Shown here in pieces: positions 26,630 through 35,717 of a stretch of DNA of 64,000 nucleotides; positions within the stretch are counted from its first letter, which is position 1; each line of letters begins with the position of its first letter. The position numbers and the translations under genes are program-made. This stretch comes from Marinicella sediminis. GTDB taxonomy: Bacteria > Pseudomonadota > Gammaproteobacteria > Xanthomonadales > Marinicellaceae. The stretch lies in assembly GCF_002000055.1 (NCBI RefSeq), contig NZ_MVBD01000001.1, positions 124,001 through 188,000 of the forward strand, read 5' to 3'. Below the pieces are notes generated by a model. It did not search any database. It was not told where the DNA came from and worked only from the letters and a program-made list of their open reading frames with translations.

Positions 26630-27500
26630 GGCTACAGTCCACCTCCTGTTCAATAAAGCTCAGGATGGCATCGGCCACGGATTTGGCCTGCGTCATATGC
26701 AAGTGGTGATCGCCAGTCAATTCATCATACCGACGTGGATTCAAGGCCGTGAGCCGGTCCTTCACGGCTGGATACTGCAGGGCATAGGTTTTGGGTTTGG
26801 CCAGAATCAGCTGTGTGGGTTTAACGGTGGCCGACAGGTATTCCTGAATCTGTTCTTCGGTCATGCGGAAAAAACTGCGTAATCTGAGCCGTTTGTCAGA
26901 GCGCCAATGATAACCTTTGGTGGTTTCGCACAGGCTGCGTTCAACCAGAGGGCGGATGATCTCTGCCGGCATTGGGGTGGCTTCCTGTCTGGCTGTTATG
27001 GCCTGATCAATGTTGTTGTAAAACCGCTTGTGTTGCAAGCTGTGCTTGCGCCATAAGTTCAGGGCTTCGCGCAGCGCACCAGCGGCCTTGCCGGGTTGGT
27101 GAGCCGGAACCGGTCCAAGGTTTTCCAGCATCACCAGATAACGCACCTGTTCGGGGTAAGCCGCGGCATACATGGCGGCAATGGCTGCTCCCATGGAATG
27201 GCAAATCATGCCCACAGGTTGGTCCATTTGATCCATCACTGCCTGTACATCCATCACGTAATCGATGAAGCCATAATTGTGTCCCGGTGCCCGGTGGTCG
27301 GAATGTCCGTGCCCCGGGAAATCGATGGCAGTCAGTTCGATGTCATGATCGGCCAGCAGTGGCGCCAGGTGCCAAAAGCTCGCGGCGTTGTCCAGCCAGC
27401 CATGCAGGGCAAGTACTTTGTGCGTATTGCCTGTGCCCCATTGCAGGGCGGCAATGTTGCCAAAGCGAGCTTCAAAATTGAGGGTTTTGGGGGTTTGCAT
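26616..27500 (-). CDS. Alpha/beta hydrolase
   Basis: A 294-residue cytoplasmic alpha/beta hydrolase: oxyanion HGWLDNAASF, GHGHSDH after strand 4, nucleophile elbow CHSMGAA (Ser), and a late catalytic His in GDHHLHM. The cap region contains Arg/Lys-rich helices. This resembles the MhpC/YfhM-like or epoxide hydrolase-like group; substrate unknown. Its start overlaps the uppP 3' end by 29 bases and its stop lies inside the HTH gene, so the reading frames are interleaved in a tight operon. Confidence 0.85.
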   Translation of the reverse strand: MQTPKTLNFEARFGNIAALQWGTGNTHKVLALHGWLDNAASFWHLAPLLADHDIELTAIDFPGHGHSDHRAPGHNYGFIDYVMDVQAVMDQMDQPVGMICHSMGAAIAAMYAAAYPEQVRYLVMLENLGPVPAHQPGKAAGALREALNLWRKHSLQHKRFYNNIDQAITARQEATPMPAEIIRPLVERSLCETTKGYHWRSDKRLRLRSFFRMTEEQIQEYLSATVKPTQLILAKPKTYALQYPAVKDRLTALNPRRYDELTGDHHLHMTQAKSVADAILSFIEQEVDCSHDAG

Positions 27501-28254
27501 AAATCATCCAGATGATCAATAAGGCGAGTAGAACACGGTAGTACATAAACCACTTAAAGTCTATTTTTTCGAGGTATTTCATGAACCAGAAAATAGCTGC
27601 CAGGGCGGAGATGAAACTCAGTCCAACAATGATGATCACGCCGATCAGGTCATAGGCCTGTGGTGATTGCCATAACTTCAGTCCGCCGTAGGCCGATACC
27701 ATCAGGATGGCCGGGATGGCCAGTAAAAATGAAAAGCGGGCTGCGGATTGTTTACTCAATCCCAGGGCCATACCGGCGGTCATGGTGACACCTGAACGTG
27801 AAGTTCCGGGAATCAGTGCCAGACATTGGGCCAGGCCAATGAACAGCGCAGATTTGAGCTGCAGCGATTGGTTTCGGGCCATTCTCTGGGTCCACCACAA
27901 CAACACACCGAAGACCACTGAGGTGATAACGATGACCCAGGCTGAACGTAAATGTGTTTCGATCAGACCGGCAAACAACAGGCCACTGAAGGCAATGGGC
28001 AGGCTGGCGATAAGCAGTTGACTGAACAAGGGCCAGTCCCGGCCACTGAGCAGATGGATGAGGTCATTGCGGTAGTAGACCATCACGGCCAGTAATGAAC
28101 CAAAGTGGGCAGCAATGTCCATCACCACCCCCTGATCCTGCCAACCGGCAAATTTTGATGCCAGAATCAGATGTGCAGAGGATGATATGGGCAAAAACTC
28201 AGTGAGCCCCTGAACCAGTGACAGCACCACCCATTGAAGCACATCCAGCAACAT
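27472..28254 (-). CDS. uppP: Undecaprenyl-diphosphate phosphatase UppP
   Basis: A 260-residue polytopic inner-membrane protein of the BacA/UppP family. It hydrolyses undecaprenyl diphosphate to the monophosphate that carries cell-wall precursors, and gives bacitracin resistance. Both active-site signatures are present: GLTEFLPISSSAHL near residue 15-28 and PGTSRSGVT near 150. Its ATG shares one base with the TAA of the upstream TPR gene (TAATG), indicating translational coupling. Its 3' end overlaps the hydrolase gene. Confidence 0.96.
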   Translation of the reverse strand: MLLDVLQWVVLSLVQGLTEFLPISSSAHLILASKFAGWQDQGVVMDIAAHFGSLLAVMVYYRNDLIHLLSGRDWPLFSQLLIASLPIAFSGLLFAGLIETHLRSAWVIVITSVVFGVLLWWTQRMARNQSLQLKSALFIGLAQCLALIPGTSRSGVTMTAGMALGLSKQSAARFSFLLAIPAILMVSAYGGLKLWQSPQAYDLIGVIIIVGLSFISALAAIFWFMKYLEKIDFKWFMYYRVLLALLIIWMIYANPQNPQF

Positions 28255-30251
28255 TATTGATTCAGGTACTGTTGATATTTTTTCCAGTGCATGTAGGGAA
28301 ACAATAATCGGTCCAGAGGTTTGGTTTCGCCAATCACAAACGGCTCACTGGTGGGACCAAATACTTTCTCAACCGATTTAATGGCGCTCTCATCACCACT
28401 GTGCCAGCCATCGATGTCAATCATGGTGACATTGGGATTCAGGCCGATCATCTGGTTGGTGACTTTTGAAAACTGAGAATAGTGAACCTGGTAGCTGCCA
28501 AACACTTGGTTGTGTAGCCTCAGATCGGCAAAGTTGCGGTTCAGGATGATCACGTGAGCCTGTGGAAATAGGCGTCTGATGACCGCCACATTGATGGGTG
28601 AAAATGGCATAAAGTCAACCGCTTGTTCAACCCCGTCATCGACCACTTGCTGCAAGTATTTGGTGTATTTTTTACGCAACAGGTGAATTTGCTCATCGGT
28701 CAGTTGATCGAGCATGTCCACAGTCCATTCCCGGGTGAATAAATCAGCACGGGCTTGTTTGGTGAACCGGTCGGTCAAAGGTGCAATCTGATTGGCTTCC
28801 AGCCAGTTAACCAGATGATGGTGTCCTGTGGCCGGATCGGTGAAAGCAAACCGGAACACAGAATTGGTTGGAGGAGATGGCCAGTTTTGTGTCACTTTCT
28901 CTTCACTTGCGCTGAGCATGGGTGCTTCAAACCGGGGTTTGGGGTCCAGTTTTTTAAAGTGCTCCCAGGCATCTGCATAGCTGCCATTGGCGTCCTGCAA
29001 CAAGCCACCATAAAAATGCATCAGTTGATTAAAGTCTTCGCTCTGTTGCTCGCTATTGATGCTGGCTATCACCGCCAGTGCCTCATCGTATTGTTCCAGT
29101 TTGGACAGGGCGTTTAGTTTAAGTTTCAGTGCACCGTTGTGGTCTGATTGCAGTTGTAACAAGTCATCACAAAGACTGATGGCCTCTGCATACTGGTCCT
29201 GCATAAAAGCACATTCAGCACGCAACTGCAGGGATTGAGCGTATCCCGGACTGTCTTTGCCAATCCGTTTCAGGGTTCTCAGTGCTGCTGGCAGGTTGTC
29301 ATTGACCTGGTGAATCTGTGCCAACATCAACAAGGCCCTGGGGTTATCACCACGTTTCAATACTTCATTGATCACTGCCATTGACGAGTTGGGTTGGTTG
29401 TTGGCAGAGAACGCATGGGCCAGGGCCAGTAACCAACTGGGATAAGCCAGACCAGATTGACACACGGGTTTCAGGAATTTGATGGCTTCAACCGGGTTGT
29501 TGTCTTTGGCATACAGTAAACCCAACGCCACCATCAGTTCCGGACGCTGGATCTGGTCTTTGACCAACTGTTCGATCATTTGAGTGGCTGCTTTCGGGTC
29601 GCTGTTGATCAGACTGATGGCCAGGTAGATTTTCGCCAGTACATGACCGGGTTCACTGTCCAAAAGCTGCTTGAAGTAGAGTTCAGCAAATCCATCCTCG
29701 CCTTGTTCCAGTCGCAGGATGCCTGAGTGTAGCTTCAGCTCCGGATCGGTGGGGAATTGCAGTTCGGCCTGTTGCAGTTCATCGGTGGCCGCTGAAAAAT
29801 CACTTTCCAGCATCATCAGTTTGGCCAGTTTGGTGATTGCCGGAATGCCTTGTTGCTGTACCTTCAGTGCCAGACGGTAATTGTCTTTGGCTTTACTGGA
29901 TTGGTTACGCATGGCGTGGATGTCACCAATGGCCAGGTATGAATAAAACAGGTTGGGGTTTTCCTTGAGTGAACGCTTGAAGGTTTTCAGGGCTTCATCA
30001 ATCTCATTGTTGGCCATCAGCATCTGCGCTTTGAATTGCAGATATCGGTCAGAATTGGGCACCAGATTGACCGCTTCTCTGGCGTGTTTGAGGGCGGTAT
30101 CCAGCTGGTTCAGTCGGCTGCTGGCATGAGCCAGGCCGAAATGTATTTCGTCGTTGTTGGGTTCTTCTGCCAGCAGGGCCTGATAGCCTTCGATGGCTTG
30201 TTGATAGTCGCCCTGGTTGTGCAGGGATTTGATGTTTTCTAATTGGCTCAT
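28254..30251 (-). CDS. TPR protein with degenerate sulfotransferase-like C-terminal domain
   Basis: The ATG at 30251 gives 665 residues. Residues about 1-430 are TPR repeats (12 or so, for example LKHAREAVNLVPNSDRYL, ALKTFKRSLKENPNLFYSY). The last 210 residues follow the order of a sulfotransferase-3 domain: FRFAFTDPATGHHHLVNWL in place of the PAPS-binding VGMPRSGTTL loop, then VDFMPFSPINVAVIRRLFP and HVIILNRNFADLRL in place of the DK-P-N and RDP-D segments. The key P-loop residues are lost, so it is probably not an active PAPS enzyme. It overlaps yheT-like gene (ATGA) and uppP. Confidence 0.7.
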   Translation of the reverse strand: MSQLENIKSLHNQGDYQQAIEGYQALLAEEPNNDEIHFGLAHASSRLNQLDTALKHAREAVNLVPNSDRYLQFKAQMLMANNEIDEALKTFKRSLKENPNLFYSYLAIGDIHAMRNQSSKAKDNYRLALKVQQQGIPAITKLAKLMMLESDFSAATDELQQAELQFPTDPELKLHSGILRLEQGEDGFAELYFKQLLDSEPGHVLAKIYLAISLINSDPKAATQMIEQLVKDQIQRPELMVALGLLYAKDNNPVEAIKFLKPVCQSGLAYPSWLLALAHAFSANNQPNSSMAVINEVLKRGDNPRALLMLAQIHQVNDNLPAALRTLKRIGKDSPGYAQSLQLRAECAFMQDQYAEAISLCDDLLQLQSDHNGALKLKLNALSKLEQYDEALAVIASINSEQQSEDFNQLMHFYGGLLQDANGSYADAWEHFKKLDPKPRFEAPMLSASEEKVTQNWPSPPTNSVFRFAFTDPATGHHHLVNWLEANQIAPLTDRFTKQARADLFTREWTVDMLDQLTDEQIHLLRKKYTKYLQQVVDDGVEQAVDFMPFSPINVAVIRRLFPQAHVIILNRNFADLRLHNQVFGSYQVHYSQFSKVTNQMIGLNPNVTMIDIDGWHSGDESAIKSVEKVFGPTSEPFVIGETKPLDRLLFPYMHWKKYQQYLNQ

Positions 30252-31207
30252 TGTGTTATCTCGTTGATGATGTGGTCTTCGATCCAGGAGCGCATGCGCC
30301 AACCCTGAATAAAGCCACAGTGTCCACCATGGGCGGTGGTCAATAGTTTAATCTGTGGTAAGCGATCGATGGTAGTGAAATCTGCAAACGGTATCACCGG
30401 GTCATCCCAAGCAGTGATGACTTGGGTAGGGCAATTGATGCTGCGAATGATGTCAGGGGTGATGGCATATCCAGCAAAATAATCATCGGTGGTGCTGAAA
30501 TCAGTGTGATCCAGAATAAGCATTTGAGTCAGCCGTTCGAGGTCTTCTTCCTGTTGCCAGCGCTGATCATCAAAAATATGCGGAAATAACTGATTTTTGA
30601 TGTGCAGCGATCGTTTCCATTTCTTCAGGAAATAGGTGTTATACAGTTTTGAGTCCTGAATGGCTGCCATGCTGTTTTTGGGGATCACCGGTGGTGACAC
30701 CGCAAACACCTGCTGGAATGACAGGCCAGCCACTGCAGCCTGGCTGGCGATCCTCAGGGCAAAGTTGCCCCCCAGTGAAAAACCACAAAGGATGAACTGC
30801 TTGTTTGGAAATTGTTGCTGGATGTCTTGAACCGCGTGCACCACTTCTTCTATCCTGCAGGAATGAAACAGGTCTTCATTGAGGTGATGTGAATCACCAT
30901 GATCGCGGAGGTTCAGGCGGTAAATGTCCAGGCCATGCTGATACAGGCTGTTGGCCAACAGTTGGATGTAGGTTGATTGCGAACTGCCTTCCCAGCCATG
31001 CAACAAAATGGCCATGGTATCGGCTGAATCAGGTTGCGGGGTGTGGTAACCCAGCAAGGTGGCATGGGGGTTGGTCAGTATTTGCTGTTGCTGGTTTTCA
31101 ACCACTGGATTGGCTTTTCGCAATCGCAGCAAGCGGATTCTGGCGCTGGCCAGAATGGATTGCAGGTGTCTGTTTTTGGGTTTAATCCCGGGCTGACAGA
31201 TAATCAT
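30248..31207 (-). CDS. YheT-family alpha/beta hydrolase
   Basis: A 319-residue alpha/beta hydrolase. The N-terminal NRHLQSILASARI, the oxyanion LHGWEGSSQS, LNLRDHGDSHHLNEDLFHS, nucleophile CGFSLGGN, and the C-terminal VITAWDDPVIPFADF with catalytic Asp and GGHCGFIQG with His together define the YheT family. These are likely esterases; the physiological substrate is not known. It overlaps both neighbours, plsC-like upstream by 26 bases and the TPR gene by ATGA. Confidence 0.9.
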   Translation of the reverse strand: MIICQPGIKPKNRHLQSILASARIRLLRLRKANPVVENQQQQILTNPHATLLGYHTPQPDSADTMAILLHGWEGSSQSTYIQLLANSLYQHGLDIYRLNLRDHGDSHHLNEDLFHSCRIEEVVHAVQDIQQQFPNKQFILCGFSLGGNFALRIASQAAVAGLSFQQVFAVSPPVIPKNSMAAIQDSKLYNTYFLKKWKRSLHIKNQLFPHIFDDQRWQQEEDLERLTQMLILDHTDFSTTDDYFAGYAITPDIIRSINCPTQVITAWDDPVIPFADFTTIDRLPQIKLLTTAHGGHCGFIQGWRMRSWIEDHIINEITQ

Positions 31208-31997
31208 TGCTCAACAACTCCTGTTCAACATAAGACCGGGCCTTAAGGGTCACAGCCCGTGCCCCTTCATCAAAATTGGTGACCAGTTCGCCACAATGAA
31301 TTTCCACCACAGAGTTCGGCAATGACAAGATGCGCCATACGTGGGTAAGGAAGTACTCATTGTTCAAAAAGCCCACCTGGTCATTGCGGGTTCCGTTTTT
31401 ATTGAGGAACTTGATTGCCACTGGCAGTACGGGTGTTCGGGTTTCCACCGCGGCATGCACCAGTTGGCGGTGAAACGTCCGCAGGTAACTGCCATCGGTC
31501 ACTGTGCCTTCGGGAAAAACGGCTACCGAGCGACCATCCATCAGGCGTTGTTTGATCTGGTTGAGCACCCCTTTGCGTGATTCAGCGTTGCCGCGTTTAA
31601 GGAACAAGGTGTCACCTGCCATGGTTACCCAGCCTATGACAGGCCAGTATTTGATTTCACTTTTGGCCACAAAACCAGCCAGCATCAGGGAATGAATGAT
31701 GGGAATGTCCAGCCAGGAAACATGGTTGGCCACCAGGAAAACCGGTGATGCTGGTTTCACTCCATGCACATAGACCTTCAGACCACAGATGAAGCACAGC
31801 AACCTTGACCAATAAATCAGCAGAAATTCATTGGTGTCCCGGTTGCCAGCCAACTTAGCCAACAGAATTCCCATGATCACAAACGGTAAAACAAACACCA
31901 GTGCCAGCACGAAACCGATGATTCGTAACAAAAAACGCATTGTGTGGATGATGATGTTCAAACCGCAGTTGACCCAAATTTCAGACAAGCGGGACAT
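31182..31997 (-). CDS. Lysophospholipid acyltransferase (PlsC family)
   Basis: A 271-residue membrane acyltransferase that transfers an acyl group to lysophosphatidate or a related lipid in the inner membrane. Motif I NHVSWLD (HX4D) and motif III FPEGTVTDGSYLRTF are intact, and an N-terminal hydrophobic helix (FVLALVFVLPFVIMGILLAKLAG) precedes them. Start is uncertain: ATG 31997 is used; ATG 32024 or 31940 also fits. It is the first gene of the overlapping seven-gene run that continues to 23349. Confidence 0.88.
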   Translation of the reverse strand: MSRLSEIWVNCGLNIIIHTMRFLLRIIGFVLALVFVLPFVIMGILLAKLAGNRDTNEFLLIYWSRLLCFICGLKVYVHGVKPASPVFLVANHVSWLDIPIIHSLMLAGFVAKSEIKYWPVIGWVTMAGDTLFLKRGNAESRKGVLNQIKQRLMDGRSVAVFPEGTVTDGSYLRTFHRQLVHAAVETRTPVLPVAIKFLNKNGTRNDQVGFLNNEYFLTHVWRILSLPNSVVEIHCGELVTNFDEGARAVTLKARSYVEQELLSNDYLSARD

Positions 31998-32054
31998 TAT
32001 AGAAGAAATGCCATTGGTTTGCATTCTGCGTCATGTTTTTCTTGTGTTTGCGAC

Positions 32055-32919
32055 CTAATTCAGTGGGCTGTCGGGTGCACCAATGGCAAAAATGAACTGC
32101 AATCCATCATATGCAGCCAGGTGTAGGGTGTCACCATGATTCAATTGTGGGTAAAACCGGTGAGTCATTCTGCCAGCAGCGCTCTTGTGTTGCCTGATGT
32201 AATCGGCCAGGTCTTTGGCAGCTTTGATCATCACCGGCCCTTCGTTACCCACCGCAATGAAGACAGTTTTTTCACTGAAATCATGGTTTGGTCTGGCCTG
32301 GAGTAATGAACCATTGTCCCACCATAAACTGGGGCTGACGATCAGGTACCGGGTAAACATATCTGGTTGTTTAAGCAGTATTTCAGTGGCCAGGAGACCC
32401 CCCCAGCGACTGACCAATCAGGGTGTTTTGTGCAGTGGTTCTGTAGCGTTGACTGACCAGGGGTTGCAACTCATCCCTGATGAACCTGATGAATCGGGCT
32501 GATTGACCGGTCGTTGGAAACGCCTTGCGATCTGCTTCGATGCTGGTGGGGTGAGTGAAGTCCTGTTTGCGGTCTATATTGGCAATCCCAATGACGATGC
32601 TCTCCGGTACTTTGTTGATCCAGGAAAAAGCATTGAACTGAACCAGGCCGGCCAGGTGGATAAAGTCTTCATCGGCGGAGCCATCCAACAGGTAAATCAC
32701 CGGATATTTTTGAGACGGGTTGGTCTGATAACCGGCCGGCAGGTAAACGTTGATGGTGCGTTGCTGTTGCAGTATCTCAGAATTGAAAGACACGGTTTCC
32801 CCAATCGCAAATGGTTTGGCAACCGGCGAAGCAGGAAGGGTGTTTTCAGTCTCAGCAAAAGCCAGAGCGGACCACAGCATCAACAGGCAGGTGAAGGTGT
32901 GCAATTGATCAGAGGACAT
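32055..32919 (-). pseudogene. Secreted esterase (COG2819-type), frameshifted at the active site
   Basis: Two adjacent reading frames together make one secreted esterase of about 287 residues. The first (from ATG 32919) has a signal peptide (FTCLLMLWSALAFA), then VYLPAGYQ, YPVIYLLDGSADEDF and NIDRKQDFTHP; it ends in the nucleophile elbow LIGQSLGG. The second continues directly with LLATEILLKQPDMFTRY, SPSLWWDNG and NHGDTLHLA. The break is at a G7 run (C7 on the plus strand at 32398-32404): removing one G restores one continuous frame. As read, translation gives a truncated product ending a few residues after the catalytic Ser. It may be a decayed gene, a phase-variable one, or a sequencing error. 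Confidence 0.85.
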
Positions 32920-32954
32920 GTTATGAAAGCTGGAAAATTAAACCAGTAAGCGTA

Positions 32955-34028
32955 TCACAACTCCATCAGTCGTCTGGGGAATTCTGTGAGGCATTGCAGG
33001 CCTTCATTGGTGAGTACCACATCGTCTTCAATGCGAATACCACCCCAACCGGGGATGTAGATACCCGGTTCGATGGTGATGACACTGTGTTGATGAATGG
33101 GCATGTCAGGTCCCATGCCAATGAAAGGCAATTCATGCAGATCCATGCCCAGGCCATGACCCAGACCTTCACCCTGATGGTTGGCGTAGGGTGATTTATT
33201 GAGCACCGCCTGAGCCACTTTGAACAACTCGTCGGCAGACATGTCGGCTTGCAGGGCATCCATGGCCGCCTGCTGGGCGTCATAAACTGTCTGATAGATT
33301 TGTTTTTGTTGTTCATCGGCCTGACCAAGCACAAATGTGCGGGTCATGTCTGAATGATAGCCATTGATCACGGCACCAAAATCAACCAACAACAGATCGC
33401 CGTTTTGTAGTGCCCGATCACCGGGTACACCATGGGGCAAAGCACTGCGTTCGGCGGCCAGCATGATGGTTGGAAAAGAGGGTGCTTCTGAGCCCAGCAG
33501 CGCCATCTGGTACTCCAGCTCTATGGCCAGTTCACGCTCGGTGACTTCGGGTTTGATCTGACTGACCAACTCAGTAAGCGCCTGATCGGCAATGTGGGCA
33601 GCCAGGCGGATGGACTGGATTTCAGACTCGTCTTTTACATAGCGCAGGGATTCGACCCAGCGGGATGCTGGAATACATTCAAAATTTGGCCAGTCGGCCT
33701 GCATGTTTTGCCACACCCCATGGCTGATGTGGTCTGCTTCAAAAGCCAGGCTGGTGACTTCATGTTGCAGGCTAATTTCATTGATCAGTGACGCCAGGGA
33801 TTGTTTGATCCGGTCACGACAAACCACCTCAAAATCAGAGCACTGGTCCCTGGCCTGCTCAAAATAGCGGTAATCAGTCAGCAAAAAAGCCCGGTCTGCC
33901 AATACCAGGGCGGTGGCCGCATGCCCGGTGAAACCACTGAGGTAGGTGATGTTGTGGTCATTAAAAATCAACAGGGCATCCACCCCTTCCTGGTTGATCC
34001 TTTTGCGGATCTGCTGCAATCGGTTCAT
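32955..34028 (-). CDS. Aminopeptidase P family (Xaa-Pro peptidase, M24B)
   Basis: A 357-residue cytosolic metallopeptidase that removes an N-terminal residue before proline. All five dinuclear metal ligands can be seen: Asp in LLVDFGAV, Asp in HSDMTRT, His in GLGHGLGMD, Glu in TIEPGIY, and Glu in GIRIEDD. The N-terminal creatinase-like domain is short, so it is the PapA/YpdF-type rather than the E. coli PepP type. It is divergent from mpl, with 138 bases between start codons. Confidence 0.93.
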   Translation of the reverse strand: MNRLQQIRKRINQEGVDALLIFNDHNITYLSGFTGHAATALVLADRAFLLTDYRYFEQARDQCSDFEVVCRDRIKQSLASLINEISLQHEVTSLAFEADHISHGVWQNMQADWPNFECIPASRWVESLRYVKDESEIQSIRLAAHIADQALTELVSQIKPEVTERELAIELEYQMALLGSEAPSFPTIMLAAERSALPHGVPGDRALQNGDLLLVDFGAVINGYHSDMTRTFVLGQADEQQKQIYQTVYDAQQAAMDALQADMSADELFKVAQAVLNKSPYANHQGEGLGHGLGMDLHELPFIGMGPDMPIHQHSVITIEPGIYIPGWGGIRIEDDVVLTNEGLQCLTEFPRRLMEL

Positions 34029-34166
34029 GTTCTTAACGGTTCTCTCTCTTGGCCCGATTGTAATACCAAATGAAGACTTTGTGCTGATTAATGCGGGTAT
34101 TATTGTGCGTGAATATTGAGGGCTGAAAAACTTAAATTATTCGGTTTGCATGATAAACTCAGCGCC

Positions 34167-35525
34167 ATGAAGATTCACATTCTAGGAATTTGCGGCACCT
34201 TTATGGGGGGCATTGCGGCCATTGCCAGACAACTGAACCATCAGGTGACCGGTTCGGACCAACATGTGTACCCTCCGATGAGTGATCAACTGAGCCGGCT
34301 GGGCATCGACATTCACCAGGGCTATGACGCCAGCCCGTTGCAGGATACAGCTCTTGATGAAGTCATCGTTGGCAATGTCATGACCCGCGGCATGCCTGCC
34401 ATTGAGTATCTGCTGGAACATCCATTGCGCTATCTTTCCGGGCCGCAATGGCTGGGTGAGCAGGTACTGCGCCATAAAAAAGTTTATGCAGTGGCAGGAA
34501 CCCACGGCAAAACCACCACCTCATCAATGCTGGCCTGGATTCTGGAGGACCAGGGGCTGGCCCCGGGGTTTCTGATTGGCGGGGTCTGTCAGCATTTTCC
34601 GCAATCTGCCAGGGTCACTGACAGCGACGCATTTGTCATCGAAGCCGATGAGTATGATTCAGCCTTCTTTGACAAGCGCTCCAAATTTGTTCATTACCAC
34701 GGTGATGTGGTGATCCTGAATAACCTGGAATTTGATCATGCAGACATCTTCAAAGATCTGGACGCCATCAAAACCCAATTCCATCATTTGGTCAGAACGC
34801 TGCCAGCCAATGGTCGCATCATTGCCAACAGTGATGATGACAACATCAGGGCGGTGCTGGAGATGGGCTGCTGGACACCTGTGGTGACCTTCGGCAGTGA
34901 TGCCCAAGCTGATTATTGGGTGGTGGCTGATGATCATCAGCCGAGACACTTCACCATCCACGATAAAACTGGCCAGTTGGCCAGCATAGAATGGTTCATC
35001 ACGGGCCGCCATAATCAATTGAATGCCCTGGCGGCTATGCTGGCAGCTGGTGAAGCCGGGGTTTCATTGACTGATGCGGCCGATTCATTGAGCCGCTTTG
35101 AAAACGTCAAGCGCCGCATGGAGCTGATAGGCGAAGTCAACGGGGTGCACATTTACGATGATTTTGCCCATCACCCTACCGCGATCGAAACCACCCTGGC
35201 CGGCCTGAAAACGGTGACTCGTGGCCGCACCATCGCAGTCCTGGAACCCCGCAGCAACTCGATGCGCGCCGGAGCCCACGCCGCTGCCTTACCAGCTGCG
35301 CTGTCCGGTTGTGATGCGGCCTATGTGATGATTTATCCGGAAATGGACTGGGACCCGGCCATCAAAGCACAATTGGCCCGGCAATGTCAGGTGATGACTT
35401 CAGTGAATGAACTGCTGGAGCGACTACCCCAGGAACTGCGGTTCGGTGACCAGGTGGTCTTTATGAGCAACGGCAGCTTTGACAATGCCCCCCGAAGGTT
35501 ATTCGGGTTGTTGCAGTCCCGGTGA
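34167..35525 (+). CDS. mpl: UDP-N-acetylmuramate:L-Ala-gamma-D-Glu-meso-DAP ligase Mpl
   Basis: A 452-residue Mur-ligase-fold enzyme that reuses tripeptides released from peptidoglycan turnover by joining them to UDP-MurNAc. The N-terminal GICGTFMGGIAAIARQ Rossmann motif, P-loop AGTHGKTTTSSML, the EADEYDSAFFDKRSKF segment characteristic of Mpl, and the DDFAHHPTAI motif are present. ATG 34167 is chosen because GICGTFMGG normally begins close to the N-terminus; an in-frame start at 34116 adds 17 residues. Divergent from the aminopeptidase gene. Confidence 0.97.
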   Translation: MKIHILGICGTFMGGIAAIARQLNHQVTGSDQHVYPPMSDQLSRLGIDIHQGYDASPLQDTALDEVIVGNVMTRGMPAIEYLLEHPLRYLSGPQWLGEQVLRHKKVYAVAGTHGKTTTSSMLAWILEDQGLAPGFLIGGVCQHFPQSARVTDSDAFVIEADEYDSAFFDKRSKFVHYHGDVVILNNLEFDHADIFKDLDAIKTQFHHLVRTLPANGRIIANSDDDNIRAVLEMGCWTPVVTFGSDAQADYWVVADDHQPRHFTIHDKTGQLASIEWFITGRHNQLNALAAMLAAGEAGVSLTDAADSLSRFENVKRRMELIGEVNGVHIYDDFAHHPTAIETTLAGLKTVTRGRTIAVLEPRSNSMRAGAHAAALPAALSGCDAAYVMIYPEMDWDPAIKAQLARQCQVMTSVNELLERLPQELRFGDQVVFMSNGSFDNAPRRLFGLLQSR

Positions 35526-35544
35526 AAAGCCGGTCACTTAGTCA

Positions 35545-35567
35545 GTCATTACATTACTCGTAATGAC
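35545..35567. other. Hairpin downstream of mpl
   Basis: GTCATTAC (35545-35552) pairs with GTAATGAC (35560-35567) across a 7-base loop, 19 bases after the mpl stop. No T tract follows. The remaining 150 bases of the gap to 35718 contain further short palindromes such as GGGTTTGAACCC near 35600 but no gene. Confidence 0.4.
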
Positions 35568-35717
35568 GAACTTTGGCCGGAATGGGTTATCCACCGCTGG
35601 GTTTGAACCCACCAATCGGAGATGCCGACGAATGCCGGAACCCAGTGACTTTCGGTTCAGGAAGTGAGCGCGGGTTGTTGGTATACTGATCCATTTATGC
35701 TGAACTGAAAACATCAC

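Noticed and set aside
35580-35660. tRNA-like T-arm (GGGTTTGAACCCA)
   Set aside because: No acceptor, D or anticodon arms can be folded around it; it is a short palindrome only.
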